A DNA stretch of 64,000 bases, from contig JAGPNK010000009.1 of NCBI GenBank assembly GCA_020746835.1, positions 682,001-746,000 of the forward strand, in the 5' to 3' direction. Positions 46,115 through 56,864 of the stretch are shown here, one piece after another. The DNA is from Stachybotrys elegans. Taxonomy: Eukaryota > Ascomycota > Sordariomycetes > Hypocreales > Stachybotryaceae. Each line of letters begins with the position of its first letter. Position 1 is the stretch's first letter. The notes beneath the pieces were generated by a model. It was not told the DNA's origin and searched no databases. It saw only the letters and a program-made list of their open reading frames with translations. The translations under genes and the position numbers were made by a program.

Positions 46115-46761
46115 TGTGCGCGCTGGGGGGAGGGGGTGACTAGTTGGCGCAGGTGGTGGTGGTGGTGGAGGGAGGGATGATGATGGAGGGGCTGACATGA
46201 GTGGGAGGAATTTTTGGAGGTCATGGGCGTCGCGGGGTTCATGGATAGCCGCGGGGTGGAGGGAGCTCAAGAATCCAATCTACCTACTTACCTTAAACTG
46301 AAACATTCCTTATTGATCCACTGAGGAGCTCTGATGAATGGTTGGTTTTAATTTATACCGAGTTACAGCGCGTGGTTATTGCCTGTGAAACTCTCTCGCC
46401 TTACATTGGGTTTGCATGGCACTGCCGTACGATAGTGATGCCCCTTGGATCTATCAAGGTCCGTGGCACTCACTATCAGCACGTGGCGTGAGAAGACATG
46501 TACAGACGCAAAAGAGGAAGTATTAGGTAGCTTGCAAGAAATATCCATTGTATATTATTGCTTGCTAAAGATGAATGTGACCCGGTTCGCCGTAGGTGTT
46601 CCTCGATCTACCTCTCTATATATAAATCGAACACAAAATAAAACAAATGAACCCTTTTTGAGAGTGTGCGTGTGTGGATGTATAGGAAACAGAGAGAGAG
46701 AGAAGAAGAAAAGAAAAGAAAAGAAAAGATAAGATAATAAAAAAACCCGCTATGAAACCGC
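46115..46761. other. Intergenic: NPT1 leader and desaturase 3' flank
   Basis: 647 bp; the part next to the NPT1 ATG is pyrimidine-rich on the sense strand (GGT/GGA repeats on +). Near 46683-46745 is an AAAAG-type repeat, on the sense strand a CTTTT-rich 3'UTR of the desaturase. Confidence 0.6.
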
Positions 46762-48851
46762 TCAATGCAAGCCGCTGTCGCCCGTCTCGGCCATGTGCCT
46801 CTGGCAGTCGAGTAGCAGCTGCAGCTGGTCGCCGACATCCTGCAGGCGCTTGATGACCTTCTTGTTGCCCCTGACGAAGCCGAGGATGCTGTAGGGGATG
46901 CCCGTGTCGTCGCAGAACTCGCGGACCATGGACTGGACGCGGCGCAGGTTGTGGCGGGGCACGCGCGGGAACAGGTGGTGGATGGCCTGGAACTGCAGGC
47001 CGCCGTGGATGAAGTCGAGCCAGGCCGGGCAGTCGACGTCCATGGTGGTGCGCAGCTGGCGCTGGGGGAAGGACTCGGACTCGCCCAGGTTGACCGTGGA
47101 CATGCCCCAGTGGGACAGGGTGATCTGGACGTGCAGGGGCATAGTGACGATGTGCGAGATGAGGACAAAGGCGACGCGCGTGGGCCAGTCGGGCAGCGTG
47201 CGCAGCAGCAGGCAGTAGCCAAAGAGGAACCAGTAGCACGACATGAAGACAATCTCGGTCGGGCGGATCCACCAGGCCTTGCTGCCGCCCAGGCCCGAGG
47301 AGCGGTTGGACAGGACGTGCAGCCAGGAGAGCAGGTACAGGTTGAAGCGGGCGATGCCCATGACCGGGTAGTAGGTGTAGGCCTGCCAGGGGACGAGCAG
47401 GTCGGCGGCCTTGTCCCAGACAAAGGTGAAGCCGTCGTAGTAGGTGGAGCGCAGCGAGGTGAAGAAGCTGGGGCACGTGGCGAAGAGGGGCACGTTCTGG
47501 ATGTCCGGGTCGTGCTCGGGCATGTTTGTGATGAGGTGGTGGACGTTGTGGCTGCTCTTCCACCAGCCCATGGACAGGCCGCAGCAGAAGTCGGCGATGA
47601 AGAGGCCGATGAGGGCGTCGGCCTCGAAGCGCTGCGTGATGGCGCAGTGGCCCGCGTCGTGTGCCGTGAACATGATCTGGTGCCAGAAGAGGCCCAGGAA
47701 CACGGCCGACACGAGGTAGTGCCCGCGGCTCAGCGCGTACGCGAAGGCGGCGAAGAGCGCCACGTACCGCACCATCTCCTTGCCGTACTCGACGTACCGG
47801 CACCGGTACAGGCCCTCGTCCCGGATCCGCTGGTGCAGCGCCCGGTACTTGCGCGTGATGTCCTCCTGCACCGCCGGGTCCACCGACGGGAACGTCTTGG
47901 TGTCGCGCACCACCTCCTTGAGGACGCCGGCGCGGGCGAACTTGAGGATCGTCGACGAGCCGGGGCCGTCGGCGGCGGCGGCGGCGGCAGCGTTAGCACT
48001 AGCACCGCGGGTGGAAGCACCGCCTCGGCAGGAGACACAGTCAGCGCGAGGCGTCAGGGCCTTGGTCGTCGTCGTCGTTGTGGTGCGTCGTCGTTGTCGG
48101 AGTCCCGCGTCCAGCGCAGACGACATCCCCTCCTCTTCCTCCACCACCTCCTCATCATCACCCTCTCCGCAGCTGCAGCAGTCCGAGACGGACGTCTGGC
48201 TCAGGCTGTCGGTGTCGAGGCCGCTCTCCTCGGTCTCGGAGTCGCTGGCGCCGGAGCTGGAGCTGGCGTCGTTGGCGGCGGCAGTGGGATCGTAGGGGCG
48301 ATAGATGCCTCCCCGGATCGGGGGTGTCATGTTGACCCATGGCCCCTGCTTCCGGCCTATCCGAAAGGCCCTCATCTTCTTGCATGTCTCTGCCGAATGG
48401 TATCTTTACGTCACATCGCGTTAGCAAAAAGAGGAACTTGCATGATACGATGGGGCCCATCCATCTCTCGCCGACAATTCCGGGTTGGGATTGGCTTGAC
48501 TCTAAACTTTTTGTCGTTTATTTCAACGTCAAAGCCTCATCTCCACACAACCACCAAACACATATACAACACACCCACGTCTCTCTTCTTCCTCTCACTC
48601 TTCCTCTTCTTCTTTCGTTCTCCTCTCTTTTCTCTTTTCTCTTCTTTTCTTTTTTTTCTTTTTCGGACTTACACTTTAATTTCATCTGTCGCATCTCGCC
48701 CCACCATGTGCTGGATGGCGAGGCTTCCACCAGGATGCCTCTCCATCCAGGAATCGAGTCGGAGGATATAGTCTTCGAAAACGACAATCGCCTGTCCGTC
48801 GGCGACAAGGCCCTCCACCATTCGCGGTGTGTATATCGAGTCGCGAGCCAT
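46762..48851 (-). CDS. Cytochrome-b5 fused delta-8 sphingolipid desaturase
   Basis: Two exons: 48851-48673 and 48403-46762, separated by an unusually long 269-bp purine-rich intron (GTAAGT...AAAG), 606 residues. The N-terminal cytochrome b5 domain carries haem ligands in HPGG (His39) and, across the junction, VYHSAET (His62). An approximately 100-residue acidic, Ser/Thr- and Ala-rich linker with Cys pairs (CCSCGEGDDEE; poly-Thr; poly-Ala) follows. The front-end desaturase domain has the three histidine boxes HDAGH (308-312), HNVHH (345-349) and QAIHH (532-536). Gln replacing the first His of the third box is typical of b5-fused front-end desaturases. Long hydrophobic segments place it in the ER membrane, where it introduces the delta-8 double bond into the sphingoid base of fungal glucosylceramides. 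No stop or frame problem. Confidence 0.93.
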
Positions 48852-51555
48852 GGTCGGCTTCTGTCTTTTCCCTTTGGTGATCCCTGGGAGGCGATTTCGT
48901 CGGAGAGTGATGCCGTCGTCAGGCACGAGGAAAGAAGGAGGAATAAAAGATATTCGCCTATCACCGCTGCAGCACGAAGAAAGCACACGCTCGGAGCTCT
49001 GTCTTTGTTCTTGCCGACACAACCCAATTGATGGAAAGCCGCGTGCGTTTGGTTCAGCAAGCTTGGGCCTAGTAACAATCGAAGAGAATAGGGACGGATA
49101 AAACGAGTGATGCGAAGTCAAGATGAGAAGAAGCAGGCTGGAACAAGTGGAACAATTGGAAGAGCAGGCGGGCACCCGCTCTCTTTTCTTCCAGTTGCAC
49201 ACCACACGCCTCTTGCTCCCTCTGATCCCCGTGTGTCGAGGAACACGGGTATACAGGGGTGCTCAGGCCAGGCGGGCAGGCAGGCTAGTACCGGTATGCG
49301 TACCTCGCACAAGAGCGCTCCTACGGACGCCACGCACCGCACACGCGCGCACGGGGGCGCAGTCGTGCATCCAGATTTATCCCAGCATCTCGACTAGGAA
49401 ATGACAAAGGCGAGCCATTTGCGGGTCGCTGTTGGCCGACAATGGCGTGTTGGCAGATAGCCTCGGCAGTATTGGACCAAGTTTGTTGTCTTGTCCTGCA
49501 CGTACTACGTACATACATACATACATGCGGCGATGGATCGACTCTATCGAGACTTGCCGCCGTCTCATCTTCCAAAGGGCCCCCGGGGGCGTGCATTCAT
49601 TCTACTTCAGCTCTACCTTGGCTGGGTGTGGTTCTGCTGCTCCATTCAATGGCTAGCATGTCCACATATTGTATGGCTGCTTGGCTCCCTTTTCCCAATT
49701 ATCCCTCCCCCTCGGGGAATAGCCGTAAGGAGAGAGGGAGGAGAGCAGTGCCCCTTTCTCCATTCCTGCCCACAGATCAACGCGGGTCGCGGCTCCAATC
49801 TCCAAGAAGACGAGTTGCTAGCGTTTCAATGGAGCTGATACCCCGGTGCGGCTTTCTTGACTGGCCATAGGTCAACAGGCTAATAGGAGAGATGGAGCTA
49901 CGGCCCCAAAAAAAAGACAGCTTGGTTCGTGCGTACGCGGCCTTTTCTGCTCCCTCTCTCTCTCCGTCTCTCGCTGGCTTTCGGGTCCAATATATGTGGA
50001 TATGGAATGTGTAGTGGTTGCAAGGTGGGTAGGACCCTGAAACCAGAGATCGGTCCATCGACTGCAGGCTGCCACACTGATGTAACAGTGACGTGGTGGC
50101 ATGGAGAGCTGGGAAACACAACAAGGCGGTGCGACCGGTGCCGGTGGGTAGTTTGAGACGAGCCCGCGTTGCTCGACTTGGCTCTTCATGTCTGAGGGCT
50201 CGAGACGGAGCATGCTCTCCCTGAGATGGTAGGCGGCCGTGAAGGAACAGATCCAGAATTCAGTAGCGCCAACGGCTGCATGCAAACAAGATTATCACCA
50301 CCTAGCCCTGACCCGTTTCGGCTTTGGGGTCTAGCATATCTTTTTTTTTCTGTGGGGCGCGGGACTTGGCTTTCGCCACTAAATCTAACCTTAGTTTCAG
50401 ATAGCGGCGCCGACCAGCACCTAGTGACAGGGCACTTCAGACTTCACCAAGGAACTGGTCCCTATTCCCTGTCTCCATGCCATCCACCCATGCAGTGCAG
50501 TGCATGCATCCGCATCTCTCCTTTCTTTTTTCCCTTCTTTATTTTCCTTTTCTTCCGTTGGCATTTTCTTTTTCTTCCGTTGGGATTGGTTTTCCGGGCA
50601 TCATTCTCCGTTTCAGCCAGCATGCTGACACGGTGTTGTTGTTTTTTTGGTTGCTTTTTTATGTGCCGCGGATGACTGAATGAATCCCTGGTACGGAGTA
50701 CGTGAGCTGGTCCGCCCGCCGACCGCAAGAGCCCATGGACCTTTTTATGTGCCAAGGATCAGAGCCCTCGACGCTATGAAGCCAAGTTGATAGCCAACAC
50801 TGCAGGCCGCTCACAGGGAGGTCGGCCCCCTCCTTTCTTCCTCCTATTCGAAAGGCGCCGTGGCCGCATCTTATTTCGGCAACCATGTCCTGCATAGGAT
50901 AAATATGCACAAGGCCAGCTGAACATGATGGTGATATCGAGTAAGGCATCACGTGGCACCCGCTTTCCGTCGGCCATTCAAATTAGATCATTTCCTAAAG
51001 GGGAAGGCAATTCTATTGTATTGGAATTGGCGAATATACCTGGTCCAACGAGATTCCTTTCTCTGGGGCCACCTGCATGCAGTGGTGGAGAGTCTAGAAT
51101 GTCCTGCAGGCCTCACGACCCAGGCAGAACTGTAGAACAAGTCGTCGCCAGATGCTGATGGACACGTCCGATGACGTTGGGGCTCCAGCATCTCCACAGT
51201 GGCCACTCTACTTTTGTGCTGCTGTTATGAAGAGCGGCAGGCGATTACGTGCATACGGAACCAGCTCCGGCTGTTTTGACACGGACTGAATGATATGGTG
51301 TGTGTGTGCGTGTGCGTGTACGCGTGCGCGTGCGTGATCGTAGCTGAGACACGGCAGTTCTTGAGCACAGCCTCGATCAGTATTGGCAATGTTCGAGAAG
51401 GGGTCAATTCCATTACGAGGCACAGGCAGTACTTTTGTACTTCATGCCAACTGCTGGCCTACCCTATATGCCTATCCCAACCAGCCAATGGCCAGCAGAC
51501 AGCCGCACCCAAGTAATGCAGGATATCGAGGCGAGGTCTCCATCAATTGGGACCA
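48852..51555. other. Intergenic up to the tRNA pair
   Basis: Desaturase promoter and leader in the first few hundred bases. Beyond that, frames of 60-150 codons on both strands without motifs. Short (GT)/(GC) alternating run near 51297-51335. Nothing else recognised. Confidence 0.5.
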
Positions 51556-51626
51556 GCGTAATTGGTTTAGTGGTAAAATTCTCCGTTGCCATCGGGGAGC
51601 CCTGGGTTCGATTCCCAGATTACGCA
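51556..51626 (+). tRNA. tRNA-Gly(GCC), intronless
   Basis: Full cloverleaf of 71 nt: acceptor GCGTAAT/ATTACGC with discriminator A; D arm TGGTTTAGTGGTA (A box); anticodon stem CTCCG/CGGGG with loop TTGCCAT (anticodon GCC at 34-36); T arm CTGGGTTCGATTCCCAG (B box). No intron. No run of four or more T follows before the second tRNA. Confidence 0.95.
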
Positions 51627-51679
51627 TCCATCCGGCGGGTCGGCGGTTGTCCTTTCGGGCACTGCTCCGGCCTGCCTCG

Positions 51680-51760
51680 GCGTGAATGGTTTAGTGGTAA
51701 AATTCTCCGTTGCCATCGAGCAAAATCGGGGAGCCCTGGGTTCGATTCCCAGTTCACGCA
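51680..51760 (+). tRNA. tRNA-Gly(GCC) with a 10-nt intron
   Basis: 81 nt: same body as the upstream copy except acceptor arm GCGTGAA/TTCACGC, and a 10-nt insertion (51716-51725) after A37 in the canonical tRNA-intron position between nucleotides 37 and 38. Anticodon GCC at 51712-51714. The A and B boxes are identical to the first copy. A T5 run follows. Confidence 0.95.
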
Positions 51761-51764
51761 ATAC

Positions 51765-51769
51765 TTTTT
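51765..51769 (+). terminator. RNA polymerase III terminator (T5)
   Basis: TTTTT five bases past the second tRNA. It is the first such run after the first tRNA start, so it probably terminates both. Confidence 0.75.
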
Positions 51770-52225
51770 GCTCTCCTCCCCTCCTACCCTGTCTCTTTCC
51801 ATCGAGCGTCTGGCGAGGGCGAGCTGAAGTTTTGTCGGCCCAGTTCTGGTGGTGTTGTAGTCCGAGTTGCTGTTTTGCTTACGTCCCGCATAATTAAACC
51901 ATTAAATATGAAGCCCAACAGCGTCTCTAAAAAGTAAACACAGCTACACGCAAATAAGACAACCCCCAAGTACTAAACTCATGGCCTCCTACACCCCATT
52001 GCAAGCAATATCCTCTCCTTTCGGACCATGCAATGCGAGCCTCATCGAGTCCAGGCAACAAGAACGGCCTAGCATTCGGCGCCGAAGTGGGGCGCCGACG
52101 CCGAATGACCCACTCCGCCGCCGAGCCCTCCGAAGCATCTCTGGAACAAGACATATAAAAGCGTTGCGCAGCAGAGCGCTCTCAAGTAGAAAGCGCCTCG
52201 ATACAACTACCTATTACTATCCAAG

Positions 52226-53437
52226 ATGACTAGCGACGTACCCTCCACGATGCGCTCCCTTGTGGCGCCAAAGCGGTGTCTGCCCTCAGAGTACCAAGTC
52301 ATCGACATGCCGGTGCCCAAAATCACCAAGCCGACCGACGTGCTGCTCCGTATGAAGGCCGCCAGCATACAGAATGGCGACACAATGTTAGCCGAGCGTG
52401 GCGGCCTGCTCAACCTTGTTAAGCATGAGTAGGTGACATGTGTAATAGCCGATTCCGTTGACTGACTCGCCAGGTATCCAATGAAGCTCGGGATCCAAGG
52501 CTCCGGCATCGTTGCCGCCGTGGGCCCCGAGGTCAAGTCTTTCAAAGTGGGGGACCCAGTCTTTGGATTCAACCTCGACGTAAGTTGCTCGCCACAGAAC
52601 TATTAAAGATCGACGATAAGCTAATATTTCATGTAGAAACCCATGTTCAGGGAGCCACCCCCAGGCCTGATCTCACAGTATGCCATCGTCCCCGAGAGCT
52701 TGTTGATGAAAAAGCCCGACAATCTCTCCTTTGAAGAGTCTGCCTCCATCATCGGGACCACCGTCACCGCATACCAGAGCTTGCGCCTGGCACTCGAGAT
52801 GCGCGGCGAGGAAAGCTTCAAGGGGAAGACGGTATACGTGCCCGGAGCGCTGTCGGGCACAGGCTCCATGGGCATCCAGGTGGCGCGCAACGTATTCGGC
52901 GCCGAGCGCATCATCTCGACCGTGTCGACGCCCAAGATGCCGCTCGTGGAGGAATACCTCCCCTGCATGGTGGACCAACTCATCGACTACACAAAGCAGC
53001 GCGTCACAGACGTCGTGCCCCGAGGCAGCGTCGACTTTGCCTACAACACGCAGTTCCCGACGCTCGACGAGTGCATCGCGCTCTCCAACCCGCGCACGGG
53101 CACCATCGTCTCGATAGCCAGCGCCCCGCACAAGGAGACGCTGCGCGAGATTATCGGGGCGGATCTTTTCCCTGCGTGGCTCGGCTGGTTGCTCGACGTT
53201 GTGCAGCTTTACTACCGGTTTAAGCTTCGCGGGACGGACATTCGGTACTCGTTCCTCTCTGGGAGTCCGCAGAAGAGGGAGGACATGGAGAAGGTTGGAG
53301 AGTTTATAGCGGCGGGCAAAGTCAAAGCCGTGATCAAAGTGGTTGATTTGGAGGATATCGACGCTGTGAGGAGCATGTGCGATCAAGTCTACGGCCGGAA
53401 AGGAGGGTTGGGTAACCCCGTCATAAGAATCCCATAA
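52226..53437 (+). CDS. Zinc-independent MDR-family oxidoreductase (alcohol dehydrogenase-like)
   Basis: Three exons: 52226-52428, 52474-52579 and 52637-53437 (introns 45 and 57 bp), 369 residues. N-terminal GroES-like domain: MPVPKITKPTDVLLRMKAAS, NGDTMLAERGG, and across the first junction YPMKLGIQGSGIVAAVGPEV. No catalytic- or structural-zinc Cys cluster is seen, as in quinone-oxidoreductase-like MDR enzymes. The Rossmann part has VPGALSGTGSMGIQVARNVF (NAD(P)-binding glycine motif; form less common than GxGxxG). Substrate unknown. The next gene, on the opposite strand and tail-to-tail (183 bp), is a monocarboxylate-type transporter, which hints at use of a small organic acid or ketone, unproven. 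Confidence 0.88.
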
Positions 53438-53620
53438 TGTTTGAAGCTATATCTTTTCCCTCTTTATATTGTCTATCGTCTATATCTATCGTTTATTTTG
53501 TCTAGAGATATCTATTGCATGTCTAATCAGCCCGCCGGAACCACAAACGCCGTGCTAATATGCCGTCTATCTCCAAATCTCCAACAACCACCCCCTTCTC
53601 CACCTTCTCCTCATGCTACG

Positions 53621-55170
53621 TTACACCCGACCTGATTTAAACGTATGCGCAAACATCTTCTCTCTTCCCATCTTTCTGCACTCAGCCATCAAGTCCTCAC
53701 TCTGCTCGACCTTGAAAGAATCATACTCCTCGCCCGCCTCGTTGCCCGTCCGCCTCAGCACCTCGCCGCATTCGCCGAGCTTCCAGCCTCTCAAAAGGAG
53801 CATGCACACCATGGCGGCGGTGAACATGCACCCCGTGAGGATATGGGCTCCCAGGTAGTTGCCGGTGCTCTCGACAATCTGCAGAGCTACCGCCTCGCTG
53901 AACATGGTCGGGGCGATGAGCAGGAGCCACAAAAGGGACAGAGCAGAGGGGACGTCCTTGAGCCCCGTCACTTCGGCGGTGATGGGTGTTATGACGGCCC
54001 AGAAAGCCCCAGACACAGCGCCGCCAAATATGGCAAAGAAGATCAACACGCCGAGGGACTTGGAGTTGATCCAGATGGCAAAGGACGCGGCGGCACTGAG
54101 GAAGCTCGCGAATATTCCCATGTTCAAGCGCCCCGTACGATCGCTGAAGAAGCCAATCGCCGGTCTTCCAATCGCTTGCCCCAGGTTAGCCAGGGCGCTC
54201 ACCAGAGCCGCCTGCGAGGCGCCGAGGCCAATGAAGTTGGCATACGAGGCCAGGGAGAAGATGACGACAATGTACCCCAGGAGGGTAAACCAGCCGTAAG
54301 CTACGAGCAGCAGGTATTCCGGGCGCTTCATGAAACGAAGTTCAAAGGCTTGCGGCTTGGAGCCGAGAGCACTGTTGCGGTCTTTGATTAAGAGGGTGCA
54401 GACACAATTGACCACGAAGGAGACGATGCCTAGGATCCTAAAGGTCCAACTCAACCCGAGACTCTGAATCATGGCCCCGGTAGCAAACGAGTACAGAAGT
54501 CCTCCGAATCCACTGCCGCTGGTAGATATACCGGCTGCTAAAGATCGCTTCGTGGTGAACCACTGGGGCACTATTCCGGCAGAAGGCACAAAGAGGAACC
54601 CCTGAATGCGTTAATCATCTAGCTCGAATTACAGGAAAGGAGGGGGGGGGGGCAGCTTTGTCTTACCATGCCAATGCCAAACATGGCGCCCTGGGTGAGG
54701 AAGAGCTGGTAGGTCTTGCTTGCAAAGCTGGCGGCGATCAAGCTGGCGGCCTCGATGACAACGCCCACCATCATGGCCGTCTTGGTACCGCAGAGCCGAA
54801 CCATTGTCGTGGCGATGGGAGAGACGAGGAAGGCGCAGGATATGCTCAACCCGCCGATAAAAGCATAATGCATGGGATTTGCTCCGGGGAACACATTGTT
54901 GGCCAAGTAGTAGGCGAGGAAAACGCCATAACTCGTGTTCAACCCCCAAGTGTTGGCATTGATAAAACACACAGCAGCGCAACACACCCAGCCGTACCCG
55001 CCGTCGGGAGGCGCACTAGCCTCAGTCGTCGACTGCCGCTCATCGTCGTCGCTCGAGGATATATCCATCGGCAAGCCGAGGTTCTGGCTCTTCTCGCCGG
55101 GGGCGTTTCGCGGAGCCGCGATGGTCGCAGGATGCACCGCCGGAGCAGCCAACACTACCCCTTTCTCCAT
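53621..55170 (-). CDS. MFS transporter, monocarboxylate-transporter (MCT/Mch) type
   Basis: Two exons: 55170-54667 and 54601-53621 (65-bp intron), 494 residues. The cytosolic N-terminus ends in PPDGGYGWVCCAAVCFINAN, the MCT signature in helix 1. About 12 membrane helices follow, including NTSYGVFLAYYLANNVF, GFLFVPSAGIVPQWFTTKRS, and the SDRTGR loop motif between the two halves. The C-terminal tail is charged and cytosolic. Fungal relatives (Mch/Esbp-like) transport monocarboxylates, riboflavin or other small metabolites; substrate cannot be told. The intron contains a C10 tract near its donor (54642-54653). Convergent with the MDR oxidoreductase. Confidence 0.9.
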
Positions 55171-55955
55171 GATACGAGGCGTCTGAGAAGCATGGCGGCG
55201 AGAAGCGAGCGCACCGATGGGCTCAGCAATGGAATAAGTACAACAACTGTGTAGGAAGCCCCGGGTGCCTTTGACAGCATCGTCTTGTCAAAATGGAGTC
55301 ACTGACCCGCCGGATCCACGCACGGGCGAGATAGCTCCCTTTAATCGGAACCCAACTGCTAGGAAAAAGATGCCGAACGCCGACGTTGTCCGGACGGCTG
55401 GGGAGAGAGGGAAAAGCCGGGAGGCTTGTCGGTGTATCTGTTCAACCATGGCGGCCAATGTCCAAGTTGGAGGACCAGGGATATCTCACCCAAGGTGAAG
55501 AGGGTATTCCCACCCAGCCTAGCAAGGGATGACTAAAAATCGAACGTCACAAGTCACGGGCAACTTTCATTTCAGCAGTGTGTCTGAGAACTGGTGAATC
55601 AAGGCCTCGATGCCAAGGTCCCCGGAAGATGGAGGGAGAGAAACTGGTGCCACCTCAACTTGGAGGAGTCGGTCGACCCAACCTTATCTTGGCCACAAGA
55701 TCTGCGATAAGTCTTTAGCGTCCGGGCGTAGCCTGTTTATCGTCACGCTTGCTGGTATCAGGTGGAACGGGCCAAGACACAAAGCCGTCGGAAATCCGAG
55801 AGGTGGACCTGTACGATTACAATATGCGGTGCGACGTTCAGTGCTTGGATGTGTAACTCTATTTTATACAAGTGGTTCGTGCTTCGTTACTCGTTAGAAG
55901 CAGATGCTATGCAGAATAATAGTACATATGGTACAGCGTAAGTGCCTTAGCAACT
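55171..55955. other. Intergenic, no gene
   Basis: Promoter of the MFS transporter and 3' flank of the acetate-transporter gene. No protein-like frame recognised. Confidence 0.6.
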
Positions 55956-56864
55956 CTAGGCAATGTGGTGATTGCCCTTGCCTGCCCGCATCTCCTTGCC
56001 CTTGTCCGACCATGGGAAGTGTCCGACGGGAACCTGGAAGAAGGAGTTGCTGAACGGGGTTAGCATATGTCATGTCTAGAGGCCTGGTGAAAGACGAACC
56101 TGCTATCCTGCATGCCGGCGAGGGCATTCCACCAGGCAAAGAAGGCGGCAAGAAGACTGAAGAAGCCTCCTGTCCTTTGTAAGCCAACAGCGGCATCTGA
56201 GTTGTGCATGTCCTCAGCAAAGTGCTCGCAGGCCAGGAAGAGAAAGGCCAGGTCAAGGAAGAGGAAGAGGAGAAAGAAGGTAATGGTGGACTTGAGGGTT
56301 ACCAGCAGGAGCATGGTGGTGAAGATGAACCATCCGATGAGGAAGAAGCCCATGACAGAATCGTAGTTGCCGGCATACGGGCCCGTCTCTTCGGTGATGC
56401 CCCATGCTGGTGTGAGGACCAAAGCATACGAGATCCAGAAGCCTCCATAGGAGGATAGGGCCGTGGCGCCAAAGGTGTTGCCGACAGCCATTTCCCTGCC
56501 ACATGATGAGCACAAAGTGCAACGAATGGAGACCTGAATGCACTTACCACATGCCAGCCAGGAGCTGAACAAGGCCCCCGTAGCCTAATGCCAGCGTGAC
56601 CACTATATGGGGGTGCTCCTCACCCCGAGCACCCATATTGATAAGGCCGAGGACAAAGGTGGTGAGGGCGAAAGCGGACAGACCAAGGGGGGCAGGGTTG
56701 CCGAACTTTCTGTGCTCATAGGGCCTCCACTGTTCGGGCTGGGGGATAGCGGGTGTGTGCGAAGTGTGGTGGGCATAGCTGTGATCATGGGAGGGATGAG
56801 AGTAGCCATCCTTGTCCACGTTGGTAGAGGAGGAGATGGAAGCGGTGCTGTTGGGCGCAGCCAT
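55956..56864 (-). CDS. AceTr (GPR1/FUN34/YaaH)-family acetate transporter
   Basis: Three exons: 56864-56548, 56495-56100 and 56049-55956 (introns 52 and 50 bp), 268 residues. The His/Ser-rich cytosolic N-terminus is followed at residue 56 by NPAPLGLSAFALTT, the family signature NPxPLGL(x)xF. Six membrane helices follow: GYGGLVQLLAGMW across to EMAVGNTFGATALSSYGGFW; YDSVMGFFLIGWFIFTTMLL; and ITFFLLFLFLDLAFLFLACE. The C-terminus is cytosolic. Yeast Ady2/Ato1 and Aspergillus AcpA are proton-coupled acetate/ammonium-linked transporters at the plasma membrane and mitochondria; acetate export or uptake is the likely role here. The nearby MFS carboxylate-type transporter could be functionally related, but there is no shared promoter. 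Confidence 0.92.

Noticed and set aside
46951..48771. 606-codon + strand frame across the desaturase
   Set aside because: Antisense shadow of the GC-rich desaturase exon and intron. Repetitive Gly/Val/Glu translation; the minus-strand product has a complete known domain set.
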